A stretch of 64,000 bases of DNA from CAIWHR01 sp963717695 (GTDB taxonomy: Bacteria; Pseudomonadota; Gammaproteobacteria; Burkholderiales; Casimicrobiaceae): NCBI GenBank assembly GCA_963717695.1, contig CAVQWR010000007.1:620001-684000 (forward strand). Direction: 5' to 3'. Positions 1-7,961 of this stretch are shown here, in pieces. A model generated the notes under the pieces. The model worked only from the letters and a program-made list of their open reading frames with translations. It searched no databases and had not been told where the DNA came from. The position numbers were made by a program, and so were the translations under genes. Numbering within the stretch: position 1 is the first letter of the stretch; the number at the start of each line of letters is the position of its first letter.

Positions 1-668
1 TCTTCTCGCAGCGCGGCCTCGCCCGCGGCCGTGATCGCCACGACGCGCGAATCGCGGGCGCGTCGCACCCAGCCGAGCTCGACGGCGCGCGCGAGCAGGG
101 CGGCGCCGAGCGCGCCGGCGAGGTGATGGCGCCGCTCGCTCCAGTCGAGGCACGAAAGGCACAGCGCACGCTTCTGCCGCGAGAGGGCGTTGGTGTCGAT
201 GTCCAGCTTCCGGAAATAGCGCTGCCCGAGCGGGGTCACGGCGAGCCCGTCAGGACGTGCCGCGAGGGCGCCGCGCCGCAACAATCCTTCGTACGCGCGC
301 ACGCCCGTTTCGCCGGCAAGATGGTCGTAGCAGACTCTCGCCTTGCGCAGGGCTGGCTCGCGCGGACTGTTGCGCACGCGCAGGGCGCCGGTCCGGAATG
401 CGACGCCCATCAGCGACTCGAGCAGATGCGCGACGTCGCGGTCGGCAAGGCGAAAATACCGGTGCCGCCCCTGCTGGTCGAACGCGACCAGGCCCGCCCC
501 GGTGAGCTTCGCGAGGTGCGCGCTGATCGTCTGCTTGGTGACGCCCGCGACGTCGGCAAGCTCCGTCGCGGTCAATGCCCGGTCGGCCATCAGCGCGGTG
601 AGCACCTCCGCGCGCGCGTGATCGCCGATCAGCGCCGCGATTCCGACGAAGCTGGGGCCGTCTTTCAT
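1..668 (-). CDS. ArsR-family winged-helix transcriptional regulator (3' end outside window)
   Basis: The minus strand is open from an ATG at 668 to the window edge (222 codons, no stop), so the C-terminus is missing. The N-terminus (MKDGPSFVGIAALIGDHARA) is followed by a typical ArsR helix-turn-helix: LTATELADVAGVTKQTISAH, then a winged hairpin (AGLVAFDQQGRHRYFRLAD). About 120 further residues, rich in Arg/Leu and with several Cys, follow the DNA-binding domain, so it is longer than classic SmtB/ArsR metal sensors; no CxC metal site is visible in the recognition helix. It is divergent from the NIPSNAP/ABM pair, 76 bp away, and probably controls it. Family call is firm; ligand unknown. Confidence 0.8.
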   Translation of the reverse strand, partial: MKDGPSFVGIAALIGDHARAEVLTALMADRALTATELADVAGVTKQTISAHLAKLTGAGLVAFDQQGRHRYFRLADRDVAHLLESLMGVAFRTGALRVRNSPREPALRKARVCYDHLAGETGVRAYEGLLRRGALAARPDGLAVTPLGQRYFRKLDIDTNALSRQKRALCLSCLDWSERRHHLAGALGAALLARAVELGWVRRARDSRVVAITAAGEAALRE

Positions 669-744
669 GGTTCGATGGTAGACGAACCATACCTGCTGCG
701 GCAAGCCCTAAGATTTCCCATTCTCGACTTCTGCGAGGCCGGCC

Positions 745-1092
745 ATGGTCGTCACCTGCTTCATCCGCTACCAGATCGATCCGTTCCAGCGCGACGCGTT
801 CGCGCAATATGCGGCGAACTGGGCAGCCATCATTCCCCGGTGCGGCGGCTTCCTGCTCGGCTACTTCCTGCCGCACGAAGGGACCAACGACATCGGCTGG
901 GGGCTGATCGGGTTCGACGGCCTGGCGGCGTACGAGGCCTACCGGGCGCGGTTGAAGGCAGACCCCGAAGCGCGCGAGAATTTCGCCATGGCCCAGGCGA
1001 AACGATTCATCCTGCGCGAGGAGCGGACGTTCGTGTCCGTCGTCGACGGAACGTTCTGCCGAGCGCCGACACCATCGGGAGTTTCATCATGA
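745..1092 (+). CDS. NIPSNAP family protein
   Basis: A 115-residue protein with the ferredoxin-like alpha/beta fold signature of NIPSNAP proteins: a beta strand MVVTCFIRYQIDP, a helix with F-x-x-Y-A-x-x-W, then the glycine-rich G-F-L-L-G-Y-F-L-P-H-E-G segment and a C-terminal strand. The biochemical role of bacterial NIPSNAP members is mostly unknown; they often sit with small stress or detoxification genes. Its stop overlaps the next start by 4 bp (ATGA at 1089-1092), so the two proteins are probably translated together. The divergent ArsR-type gene is the likely regulator. Confidence 0.8.
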   Translation: MVVTCFIRYQIDPFQRDAFAQYAANWAAIIPRCGGFLLGYFLPHEGTNDIGWGLIGFDGLAAYEAYRARLKADPEARENFAMAQAKRFILREERTFVSVVDGTFCRAPTPSGVSS

Positions 1093-1451
1093 TTGCCATC
1101 ATCTTCGAAGTCGTGCCGCATCCCCACCAGCGCGGCGCCTACCTCGACCTGGCGGCCGCGATGCGCCCGCAGCTGGAAGCGATGGACGGCTTCATTTCGG
1201 TCGAGCGGTTCGAGAGCCTGACGACACCCGGCAAGATGCTGTCGCTTTCGTACTGGCGCGACGAGGCGGCGGTGACACGCTGGCGCAATCTCGACGCGCA
1301 CCGCCGCGTCCAGGCCAAGGGCCGGGCGGACATCTTTGCCGAATACCGGTTGCGCGTTGCCGCGGTGTTGCGCGACTACGGGCGCAACGACCGCGCCGAG
1401 GCGCCCGAGGATTCGCGGCAGGCGCACGGCGAAGTGGCAAGGCCGATGTAG
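1089..1451 (+). CDS. Antibiotic biosynthesis monooxygenase (ABM) domain protein
   Basis: A 120-residue protein beginning MIAIIFEVVPHPHQRGAYLD, with the ABM/dimeric alpha-beta barrel pattern: first strand, helix (YLDLAAAMRPQLEAMDGF), then I-S-V-E-R-F-E-S and L-S-L-S-Y-W-R-D-E. ABM proteins include small cofactor-free monooxygenases, haem-degrading enzymes and many of unknown function. The start is fixed by the 4-bp overlap with the NIPSNAP stop. The two tandem small dimeric alpha-beta barrels could form a heteromer; that is inference. The last 25 residues are Arg/Glu-rich and outside the fold. Confidence 0.8.
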   Translation: MIAIIFEVVPHPHQRGAYLDLAAAMRPQLEAMDGFISVERFESLTTPGKMLSLSYWRDEAAVTRWRNLDAHRRVQAKGRADIFAEYRLRVAAVLRDYGRNDRAEAPEDSRQAHGEVARPM

Positions 1452-1495
1452 CGCCGCGTCGCGGTCTATGCGCGCGAGCACCGACCGCGCTACAT
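1446..1495. terminator. Inverted repeat between convergent gene ends
   Basis: Perfect 9-bp arms ATGTAGCGC (1446-1454) and GCGCTACAT (1487-1495) flank a second inner pair CGCGGTC/GACCGCG. The structure covers the stop codon of the ABM gene and the stop region of the convergent LytTR regulator. There is no T-run, so it is at best a weak or Rho-assisted bidirectional terminator, or an mRNA 3'-end stabiliser. Confidence 0.4.
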
Positions 1496-2263
1496 CTGCT
1501 TGAAGAGGTGATTGAAGCTGCGGCTGACCTCGAGCTTCTCGTCGCTGCCTTTCATGTGCACCATCTGGTGGCCGCGCAGGTTGCGGCTGACCTGCTCGAT
1601 CGCGTCGACGCGCACGACGGTCGAGCGATGGATCTGCCAGAATTCCTCCGGATCGAGCTCCTCCAGCAGCTCCTTGATGGGCTTCCTGATCAGCGCCTCG
1701 AAGCCGCGGGTCTGCACGCGCGTGTACTTGTCCTCGGCGCGGAAGAACAGGATGTCGGTGGTCGGGATCATGCGGATGGCCGTGCCGACGCTCGCCTGCA
1801 CCCAGCGCAGGTATTCGCGCGGCTTCACGTCGCCCGCGCCGAGCCGCTGCGACAGCTGCGTCAGCAGCTCCTGCATCGGGTCGGGCGCGTGCTCGAGCCG
1901 CGCGCGCAGTCGCTCGCAGGTCACCGCGACGCGCGCCGGCTCAGCGGGCTTCAGCAGATAGTCGACCGCGCCATGCTCGAAGGCGCTGATCGCGTACTCG
2001 TCGTGCGCGGTGACAAACACGATGTGCACCTGCCCGGCGAGCGCGCGGGCGGCTTCGATGCCGTTCATGCCCGGCATGCTGATGTCGAGAAAGACGATGT
2101 CGGGCTGCTGGCTCTGCACGAGCGCAACGGCCTCGCGGCCGTTGGCGGCCTCGCCCGCGATGACGAGCTCGGGCCACGCTTCCTTCAGCCGGTCGATGAT
2201 CTGTTCGCGCATCAGCCGCTCGTCGTCGGCGACGACGGCGGTGGGGGCGGGGCGTGCGTGCAT
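1490..2263 (-). CDS. LytR/AlgR-family response regulator (REC + LytTR)
   Basis: A 257-residue response regulator starting MHARPAPTAVVADDERLMRE. The receiver domain (about residues 10-125) has the acidic pair D-D-E, the phospho-acceptor in DIVFLDISMPGMNG, and the conserved Lys in D-Y-L-L-K-P-A. The C-terminal LytTR DNA-binding domain (about 150-257) shows DILFFRAEDKYTRV and EFWQIHRSTVVRVDAI. The in-frame upstream extension to 2326 runs into the kinase gene, so I chose the internal ATG at 2263, 16 bp after the kinase stop. With the kinase upstream it forms a LytS-LytR type system; such systems often control envelope, adhesion or pyruvate-related genes, but no target is visible here. Confidence 0.88.
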   Translation of the reverse strand: MHARPAPTAVVADDERLMREQIIDRLKEAWPELVIAGEAANGREAVALVQSQQPDIVFLDISMPGMNGIEAARALAGQVHIVFVTAHDEYAISAFEHGAVDYLLKPAEPARVAVTCERLRARLEHAPDPMQELLTQLSQRLGAGDVKPREYLRWVQASVGTAIRMIPTTDILFFRAEDKYTRVQTRGFEALIRKPIKELLEELDPEEFWQIHRSTVVRVDAIEQVSRNLRGHQMVHMKGSDEKLEVSRSFNHLFKQM

Positions 2264-2279
2264 CGAGCGGCTCGTCGGA

Positions 2280-3203
2280 TCAGGTCTGGGCGGGGGCGAT
2301 TTCGTAGGGCACCGTGATGGTGGCACAGGTGCCGCCGTCCGCAGGCACGCTGATGATCAGCTCGGCGCGGCCGTTGTACAAGGCCTTCAGTCGCTCACGA
2401 ATGTTGGCGAGCCCCACGCCGCCCTCGGCCTTCGGCATGAACCCCTGCCCCGTGTCCCTGACGTGCACGGCGAGCTGGCCGTCGACGATCTCGGCGCCGA
2501 TCTCGAGGCGTCCGCCTTCGGGCTTCGGTTCCAGTCCATGCTTGATCGAGTTTTCCACCAATGTCTGCAGCATCATCGACGGGAAGACCGCTGATTTCAA
2601 GCCGTCCGGGACGTTGACCGTCGACTGGAGCCGGCCTTCCATCCGGATCGCCATGATTTCAAGAAAGGCGCTGCTGAGCGCGACCTGCTGGCCGAGCGTG
2701 GGCCGGCGCCCGTCGCGCATCTGCGGCATCGCGGAGCGCAGGTAGCGGATGAGGCTCTGCTGCATCCGCGATGCGCGCGGCGGATCGGTGAGTATCAGCT
2801 GGTCGATGCTGCCCAGCGTGTTGAAGAGAAAGTGGGGCTCGATCTGCGCCTGCAGCGCCTCCATGCGCGCTTCCAGCACTGTGCGCTCCAGCTGCTCCGT
2901 CTCGGCGCGCTTGACGGCGGCCGTGGCGTTCACTTCGGCACGCCGCTTTCCGCCGGCCACGATCTTGATGATGAACGAGGCGACGATCAGGAAGAACGTG
3001 AAGGTCGGTGCGCGGAAGACGCCGCCCCCGATGATGAGCGCGAGCAGCGAGACCAGCAGAAGCGTCCACCAGGACACGACGGCGAGCCAGTCGAAGAAGC
3101 CCCACCACATCACGACGATGCCGTTGCCGATTTCGCGCAAGGCGCGCCGGGTCGGCTTCGGTGCGGGTGCGCCCATGCCGGGATTGGATGATTCGCTGCT
3201 CAT
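2280..3203 (-). CDS. LytS/YehU-type sensor histidine kinase
   Basis: A 307-residue membrane kinase. Two transmembrane stretches lie at about residues 28-85 (WWTLLLVSLLALIIGGGVF and TFTFFLIVASFIIKIVAG), followed by a coiled region (RRAEVNATAAVKRAETEQLE). The His_kinase box is AQIEPHFLFNTLGSIDQLI, with the phospho-acceptor His near residue 124. The HATPase part has LVENSIKHGLEP (N box) and DTGQGF / GVGLANIRERL (G boxes). It has no recognisable extracytoplasmic sensor domain, so the signal is probably sensed in the membrane or by a partner. It is transcribed ahead of its response regulator. Confidence 0.88.
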   Translation of the reverse strand: MSSESSNPGMGAPAPKPTRRALREIGNGIVVMWWGFFDWLAVVSWWTLLLVSLLALIIGGGVFRAPTFTFFLIVASFIIKIVAGGKRRAEVNATAAVKRAETEQLERTVLEARMEALQAQIEPHFLFNTLGSIDQLILTDPPRASRMQQSLIRYLRSAMPQMRDGRRPTLGQQVALSSAFLEIMAIRMEGRLQSTVNVPDGLKSAVFPSMMLQTLVENSIKHGLEPKPEGGRLEIGAEIVDGQLAVHVRDTGQGFMPKAEGGVGLANIRERLKALYNGRAELIISVPADGGTCATITVPYEIAPAQT

Positions 3204-3765
3204 TTTGTCTGCTCACGGGTGCTCGGGTTGCGACGGGACAAGAATACGGGAGGGCGCGTGTGCGACCCTAGCGGACCGTGACGTACTGCGCGGTGGAAGG
3301 GATGAAGTGCGGGAAAACGGGTCTGGCTGGCACGCGCGAGCCTCGCCGCGGCGGCCCCCGCGGACCCCCCCGGTCAATGATCGCAGAAACAACGGGTTGA
3401 GATGGCGAGCCGCGCATTTGGGACGCCGCTGCGTCGCGCGTCAGGCAGCGTTTCGGTGCTGACGACGTGGGTTGCTTAGAACTTTGTGTGCGTTCACGCC
3501 CGCCGCAATGACGCTACGCAGTCCCCGAGCGCGACGTCTTGCTTAGATCGCGCCGACGCGATCGATGCGCGGTGTTAGCGCCGTTTGTTTGTTTGGACGC
3601 CCATCCGCGTGGAAGTCGCTCGTATGCACAGACGAGGCGCCGCAAAGCAAAATGTTCTTAGAACACCAAAGCGACGAAAAAGTTTTTTCGCATTTCCGTT
3701 GCGCGACGCATCGCCGCGGCGAATAATGACTTCGTCATAAACGTACGCCGCAGCCAGGAGTCGCC
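3204..3765. other. 562-bp intergenic region upstream of the bactofilin gene
   Basis: No convincing gene. It is more AT-rich at its right end than the surroundings. Two small inverted repeats are visible: TGTTCT-T-AGAACA at 3653-3665, and ATGAC-TTC-GTCAT at 3726-3738, which lies about 27 bp before the bactofilin start. Either could be an operator or hairpin for that gene. The kinase gene on the left probably has its promoter in the first 100 bp. Confidence 0.5.
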
Positions 3766-4380
3766 ATGCTGAATCTTCGTCGCAACGACCGCTTCAACGA
3801 AACGAAACTGCCGCTGAAGCCCGCGATCTACGAACCGCCGGGTGCGCAGGCGCAAGCCACGGCAGCGCCGACACCGGCGCCCGCGGCGCGCGAGCATGCG
3901 CCCGCGCCGACCGCGTCGCAGAGCGAGGTGCCGACGCTCACCGCAGCGGTCGACGCCGCGGCGAAGCCGGAAGGCACCGGCAGCAAGCTGTCGATCGGCG
4001 TCAACATCAAGCTGAAGGGTGTGGAAATTTCGGACTGCGACGTCATGGTGATCGAGGGACATGCCGAGGCGACGGTGCACAGTCACGTGATGGAGATTGC
4101 GAAGCCCGGCACGCTCACGGGAACGGCGATGATCGACGTCGCCGAGATCCACGGGGAATTCTCGGGCGAGCTCACTGCGCGCACGCGTCTCGTCGTGCAC
4201 GGCACCGGCCGCGTCTCCGGCATCATCCGTTACGGCAAGCTGATCGTCGCCGAAGGCGGCGAACTCAACGGCGACGTGAAGCGACTCGATCCGGCGGACA
4301 CGGCGTCGCAGCCGGCGCGCACTGCGGGCGCCGGCGCGTCGTATGCCGCGGGGGCACCGGACAGTCGACCGGCACGCTGA
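3766..4380 (+). CDS. Bactofilin family (polymer-forming) protein
   Basis: A 204-residue protein. Residues 1-80 are a proline/alanine-rich disordered tail; the bactofilin core (about 85-180) has the hydrophobic, glycine-punctuated beta-helix repeat: SIGVNIKLKGVEISDCDVMV, VIEGHAEATVHSHVMEI, GTLTGTAMIDVAEIHGEFSG, RLVVHGTGRVSGIIRYGKLI, VAEGGELNGDVKRL. Bactofilins self-assemble without nucleotide into filaments that scaffold cell-wall or envelope machinery. The C-terminus is again short and disordered. RBS CAGGAG precedes the ATG. It stands alone; the next gene is convergent. Confidence 0.88.
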   Translation: MLNLRRNDRFNETKLPLKPAIYEPPGAQAQATAAPTPAPAAREHAPAPTASQSEVPTLTAAVDAAAKPEGTGSKLSIGVNIKLKGVEISDCDVMVIEGHAEATVHSHVMEIAKPGTLTGTAMIDVAEIHGEFSGELTARTRLVVHGTGRVSGIIRYGKLIVAEGGELNGDVKRLDPADTASQPARTAGAGASYAAGAPDSRPAR

Positions 4381-4407
4381 GCGACCGCGCAGATCGTTGC
4401 AGCGGCG

Positions 4408-4962
4408 CTACTGCAGGCGCGGCACCTTGCTGACGGTGAGCTCGAGATCCGCGCGCAGGCGGCGCAGCATGTCGTTGCTTGCGGTGGCCGAGCCCTGTCC
4501 GTAATTGATGAAATAGTCCGCGACGACCTCCGCGGCGATCTCGCCCAGCAGCCACGTGCCGGCATTCAGCAGCGGCCCGAGCGTCGGCAACTCACCGTAA
4601 GTTGCGGGCAGGTAGCGGAACTGGTCGTCGCGGTGCTGCGGCGCGATAAAGCGGATGGCGACGACCACTTCGGCGGGCGGCGTCGCAAGACCGCGGGCGA
4701 GCGCTTCCTGCAACGCGTCGAGCAACGCGTGCCCGATGCGCGAGCTCAGATCCTCGGCGGGCACACCACGTGCGCGCAGGAACGATTTCAGCGCGAATTC
4801 GATGCCTTGCGCGGCGAGATGGTAGAGCACCTGCGACTCGTTGCAGGCGACCGTGTTGGTCTCGCACAGCGTCTGCGCCGCTTTCAGGTAATCGTGGCTG
4901 TAACGCCACAGGGCGAGCGCAGCCGTGCGTCGCGCTTCGACATCGCTGTCGTCATGTTGCAT
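4408..4962 (-). CDS. HEPN-like helical protein of unknown function
   Basis: A 184-residue all-helical protein. The pattern LYHLAAQGIEFALKSFLRAR ... IGHALLDALQEALARGL resembles HEPN domains (helix with A-x-E-x-x-L-K, then G-H-x-L), which include RNA-binding proteins and toxin RNases. The catalytic R-x4-6-H motif of toxin HEPN RNases is not clear, and no nucleotidyltransferase antitoxin is next to it. I therefore call fold similarity only, not a toxin. Convergent with the bactofilin gene. Confidence 0.55.
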   Translation of the reverse strand: MQHDDSDVEARRTAALALWRYSHDYLKAAQTLCETNTVACNESQVLYHLAAQGIEFALKSFLRARGVPAEDLSSRIGHALLDALQEALARGLATPPAEVVVAIRFIAPQHRDDQFRYLPATYGELPTLGPLLNAGTWLLGEIAAEVVADYFINYGQGSATASNDMLRRLRADLELTVSKVPRLQ

Positions 4963-5143
4963 GCGTGATCCCGTTGTTCCCGTTGAAAGGCGGCGTCGCC
5001 GATCGGCGATGCCGGACGCGGTACACCGCGCCTTCGAATCCCGTTAGGTCAATGCGCGCGCCATGGAGTTCCCGCCGCACCGCGCTTTGGCGAAGAATGT
5101 CGCCGGGGCACGACGCAACCGGCAGTGCATCCGCGAAGTTGCG

Positions 5144-5707
5144 TCAGTGTCGGCGGCCGCCCGACTGCATGCGACCGATCCGCGACGCGAAGCCGCGCGC
5201 AGACCCGCGAAGGCCGTGCAAATGCCGCACGTGCGGTGCCGTCCAGACGATCACCGCGGGAACGCCGGCAAAGCCCCAGCCAAGGCCACAGAACTGAAAT
5301 GCGGGGTCGCATGCCGGACCCGGGCTTTCTGTCGAAGCCGTTTCGTAATACGGCAACGGCGCGGGCATCGTGGCGTCGACGTACTGTGGCGGTGGTGCGG
5401 GCGCGCCGTACGCGTAGGCGGGCGGCGGCGGCGCGCGACGCGCGGCCTCAATCTCGTCCTGCAGCTGCCGCACACGCTCGGCGAGGACGCGGACCGCAGC
5501 ATCGCGTTCAGCATCCGGATCGACGGGCCTGACGGCGCTCGTCTTGATCACGCCGGTGACGCGTGTGTCTTCAGGTGGGGCGAGGTTGCTGACGTTGGTC
5601 GTGCCCGTCGCGTCGACCCAGGTGTAGATGTCGGCACTCGCGCACGGTGCGCCGGCTGCGACGACGGCAACCAGTGCAACGGATCGGAGGATGCGGACAG
5701 GGCCCAT
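5144..5707 (-). CDS. DUF4124-domain exported protein
   Basis: A 187-residue protein with a signal peptide (MGPVRILRSVALVAVVAAGAPCASA) and an N-terminal DUF4124 motif, ADIYTWVDATGTTNVSNLAP, common in beta/gammaproteobacterial periplasmic proteins of unknown function. A short coiled coil (LAERVRQLQDEIEAARR) and a proline/tyrosine-rich segment follow; the C-terminal 50 residues contain two Cys (CDPAFQFCG) and a basic tail. No operon partner. Confidence 0.7.
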   Translation of the reverse strand: MGPVRILRSVALVAVVAAGAPCASADIYTWVDATGTTNVSNLAPPEDTRVTGVIKTSAVRPVDPDAERDAAVRVLAERVRQLQDEIEAARRAPPPPAYAYGAPAPPPQYVDATMPAPLPYYETASTESPGPACDPAFQFCGLGWGFAGVPAVIVWTAPHVRHLHGLRGSARGFASRIGRMQSGGRRH

Positions 5708-5852
5708 CGGTGCTCGCGGCTACGCTCGCAGTTCAGTGCGTCCCGACACGCCGGTGCGGCACGTCGATCGCACAATGACGATGGTACTGCGCCGGCCACC
5801 GGACGGATATCAGCCGGCAACCGATTATTCGCGCGTTCCGCAGCGACGCTCG

Positions 5853-6128
5853 CTACTTGCGGCGCTTCTTCGAGCTCCGCTTGTGCCCGAGTCCGGGCGC
5901 CGACGTTGTCGTCCTCATTTCCCCCATCACCGTGGAAGGGTCGCTGTACGCGCGCATTTCGGATCGCGGCGACGATGCCTTGTCCTTGAACCGGAAGTCG
6001 CGCTTGTCGCCGCCGATCGCGCTGCGCAGCATGCGCCGGCGCAGCCGGTTGCGTTTCGCCACACGGTTCACCGTGTAGAGCGCAATCACGAGAGTGGCGA
6101 GGAGGGGAACCGCGTAGACGATTTCCAT
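5853..6128 (-). CDS. Small single-pass membrane protein, unknown
   Basis: A 91-residue frame starting MEIVYAVPLLATLVIALYTV: one N-terminal transmembrane helix, then a strongly basic cytoplasmic tail (RVAKRNRLRRRMLR) ending in a Lys/Arg cluster (GHKRSSKKRRK). The frame continues upstream to 6440 but the extra residues look non-coding, so the ATG at 6128 is preferred. No family recognised. Moderate confidence because it is short. Confidence 0.5.
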   Translation of the reverse strand: MEIVYAVPLLATLVIALYTVNRVAKRNRLRRRMLRSAIGGDKRDFRFKDKASSPRSEMRAYSDPSTVMGEMRTTTSAPGLGHKRSSKKRRK

Positions 6129-6451
6129 GGCGGCCGATTGTCGCCGACGCGGCGCCTCCGGTGTTGATTTGCGGCAAAAAAATTGACATCGACCGGAACT
6201 TTCCGACGACCGTCGACAATTGGGGGACGGGCAGCGCGGCTCTGGGCGGTCGATTTGTCCCCCTCCGGCTGCCATCCCGAACGTGCCGACTGCGGCGGTG
6301 TCCGAAGGGACGCCGGAGACGTGCAGGCACGCCGGCAACGCAATGAGCGGGGAGGCTCGCGTGCCGTCGCTGACGAACAACCTTGCGATGGCGATTTGAG
6401 GCGAGAGCGCCTTCCCGTAAAATGGCGCACCCGGTCTCATTTGGATTCACG
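6129..6451. other. 323-bp intergenic region
   Basis: Lies between two divergent genes. It holds the likely promoter of the thioredoxin-like gene (6396-6423). Nothing else stands out. Confidence 0.5.
6396..6423 (+). promoter_or_regulatory. Putative sigma-70 promoter of the thioredoxin-like gene
   Basis: TTGAGG (6396-6401), a 16-bp spacer, and TAAAAT (6418-6423), 28 bp before the ATG at 6452. Spacing and -10 box are good, the -35 box is moderate. Confidence 0.4.
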
Positions 6452-6913
6452 ATGCGAAAAGCCCTTGCCTTCTGCCTTTGCCTCTTCGCGCTCGCGGCTC
6501 GTGCCGCGGACGCGCCCTACGACGAAGCGGCGGACGCCAAGCTGCAGATCCGGCAGGCGCTCGCGCAGGCGGCGACCGCGCACGTCCCCGTCCTCGTCGT
6601 ATTCGGCGCGAACTGGTGCGCCGACTGCAAGATTCTCGACATGGCGATGAAAAGCGGCACGTCGGCGCCTCTCGTGTCGCGCGACTTCAAGGTCGTGAAG
6701 GTGGACGTCGGTCGCTTCGATCACAACGTGGACGTCGCCGAATCGTACGGCGTGCCGCTGAAGCAGGGGATTCCCGCCATCGTCGTGCTGTCGCCCGCCA
6801 ACACCGTGCTCTATGCGACGCGTACGGGCGAGCTTGCCGACGCACGCGAGATGGGCGAGCCTGGCATCCACGATTTTCTGCAGCACCTCGCGGGAACGCT
6901 GCCGAAATCCTGA
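6452..6913 (+). CDS. Periplasmic thioredoxin-like protein
   Basis: A 153-residue protein with a signal peptide (MRKALAFCLCLFALAARAA) and a thioredoxin fold: VPVLVVFGANWCADCKILD carries the active-site C-x-x-C (CADC), followed by the cis-Pro loop KQGIPAIVVLSP. It is closest to the thioredoxin_7/DUF255-like group with W-C-x-D-C, usually periplasmic disulfide reductases. The frame is open to 6383, but the signal peptide and promoter position favour the ATG at 6452. Likely substrates are unknown. Confidence 0.8.
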   Translation: MRKALAFCLCLFALAARAADAPYDEAADAKLQIRQALAQAATAHVPVLVVFGANWCADCKILDMAMKSGTSAPLVSRDFKVVKVDVGRFDHNVDVAESYGVPLKQGIPAIVVLSPANTVLYATRTGELADAREMGEPGIHDFLQHLAGTLPKS

Positions 6914-6940
6914 ACGCGCCTCGCTTGGCGCGCGTGATGC

Positions 6941-7321
6941 CTAGCGCAGCAGCCAGGCGGACACTTCGGCGCGCTTTGCCTTGAGGCACGCGTGCAGTGC
7001 GGGTTCGCCCGCCGCGCAGCAGATTGCCGCATTGACCCCGACGGGCACCCATCCGGCCTTCGCCGCGACACGGGCGGCGTCCACCATGCGGGCCCTGTCC
7101 CAGCTGCGGCCGAGCTCCGCCTGCGGCGCCGGCGCGGGAAGTCCCTGCAATCCCGCGCGGCTCATGGCCTCAAGCCCGCAGGTGGCGCCCTGATTGAAGC
7201 CGTGATCGCGGGCGCAGGCGTCGAGCGTCGCCGCCACGTCGCAGGTCTGCGCCATCACCGCAACGGAACCGAGGGCGGCGCACACGACCGCGAGGCGCGG
7301 CACAAGTCTGCGCACGTTCAT
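6941..7321 (-). CDS. Cysteine-rich exported protein, unknown
   Basis: A 126-residue protein with a signal peptide (MNVRRLVPRLAVVCAALGSV ... MAQ) and six Cys in the mature part (QTCDVA, LDACAR, ATCGLE, AICCAAG, LHACLK), suggesting disulfide bonds in the periplasm. No family recognised. It is the last gene of a minus-strand series that also contains the lipoprotein and oxygenase genes. Confidence 0.55.
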   Translation of the reverse strand: MNVRRLVPRLAVVCAALGSVAVMAQTCDVAATLDACARDHGFNQGATCGLEAMSRAGLQGLPAPAPQAELGRSWDRARMVDAARVAAKAGWVPVGVNAAICCAAGEPALHACLKAKRAEVSAWLLR

Positions 7322-7404
7322 TTGAGCGCAAGCGTGGACGTTCTCGAACGGGTCTGGCGCGGGCGTCGTCCGCGTGACGCGCCGTCGCGTCGACAGCGCG
7401 ACGA

Positions 7405-7845
7405 TCACATGCCCCACTGCAGGCCGGTGAAGCTCGGCCAGGATTCCCAGATCACGCCCGCGGTGGCGTTGTCGTACTTCGTCATCGCCGTGTCCTGCTT
7501 CTGGATCTGCGCACCCATGCCGTTCGACGCACCGGCCGCCCCGGAGAGCTTCAGGTAGGCCTGGTATTCCTTCTCGGTGCCGACGTAGATCTGATTCTTC
7601 GGAAGATCGGGATAGACGAACCAGTACTTTCCGGTCTGCGTGACCATCGTCACCTGTCCCTGCGGAAGCGTCGGCAGATGCTGCAGCTGCGTCGCCGTGC
7701 TCGCCTTGACGGTCTTGAAGCCGGCGGAAGTCAGCAGCGATTCGGTCTGCTGGGCGGACTGCGGCGCGCCGGCGCACGCGGCAATTGCCGCGACGAGCGT
7801 GACGGCACAAAGGAGACGAAGGGGATTCCACGAGAATTTCGGCAT
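7405..7845 (-). CDS. Putative lipoprotein
   Basis: A 146-residue protein with a lipoprotein signal (MPKFSWNPLRLLCAVTLVAA) and lipobox A-A-C-A-G. The mature part is small and mixed alpha/beta: HLPTLPQGQVTMVTQTGKYW, FVYPDLPKNQIYVGTEKEYQ. This arrangement (short conserved domain with K-Y-W-F-V-Y-P-D and G-T-E-x-E-Y-Q) is seen in small proteobacterial lipoproteins of unknown function. The ATG at 7845 has a purine-rich RBS (GAAAGAA). An apparent longer frame joins it to the oxygenase gene only because of an indel at 8022. Confidence 0.7.
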   Translation of the reverse strand: MPKFSWNPLRLLCAVTLVAAIAACAGAPQSAQQTESLLTSAGFKTVKASTATQLQHLPTLPQGQVTMVTQTGKYWFVYPDLPKNQIYVGTEKEYQAYLKLSGAAGASNGMGAQIQKQDTAMTKYDNATAGVIWESWPSFTGLQWGM

Positions 7846-7961
7846 GATGTTCTTTCGGTCTGATGGGTGTGGCGTCGAGGCGGCGGCACGGCTCCCCTCG
7901 TTGCGCGCGACATGATCGCACAACGTGGCGCGCCCATGCCGCCAGGTCCGGGTGACGCGCC

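Noticed and set aside
123..1451. 442-codon plus-strand frame over the regulator and NIPSNAP genes
   Set aside because: It runs antisense to the ArsR-type gene and out of frame with the NIPSNAP gene; only its last part is the ABM protein.
4408..4962. HEPN toxin of a toxin-antitoxin pair
   Set aside because: No R-x4-6-H catalytic motif and no nucleotidyltransferase partner next to it.
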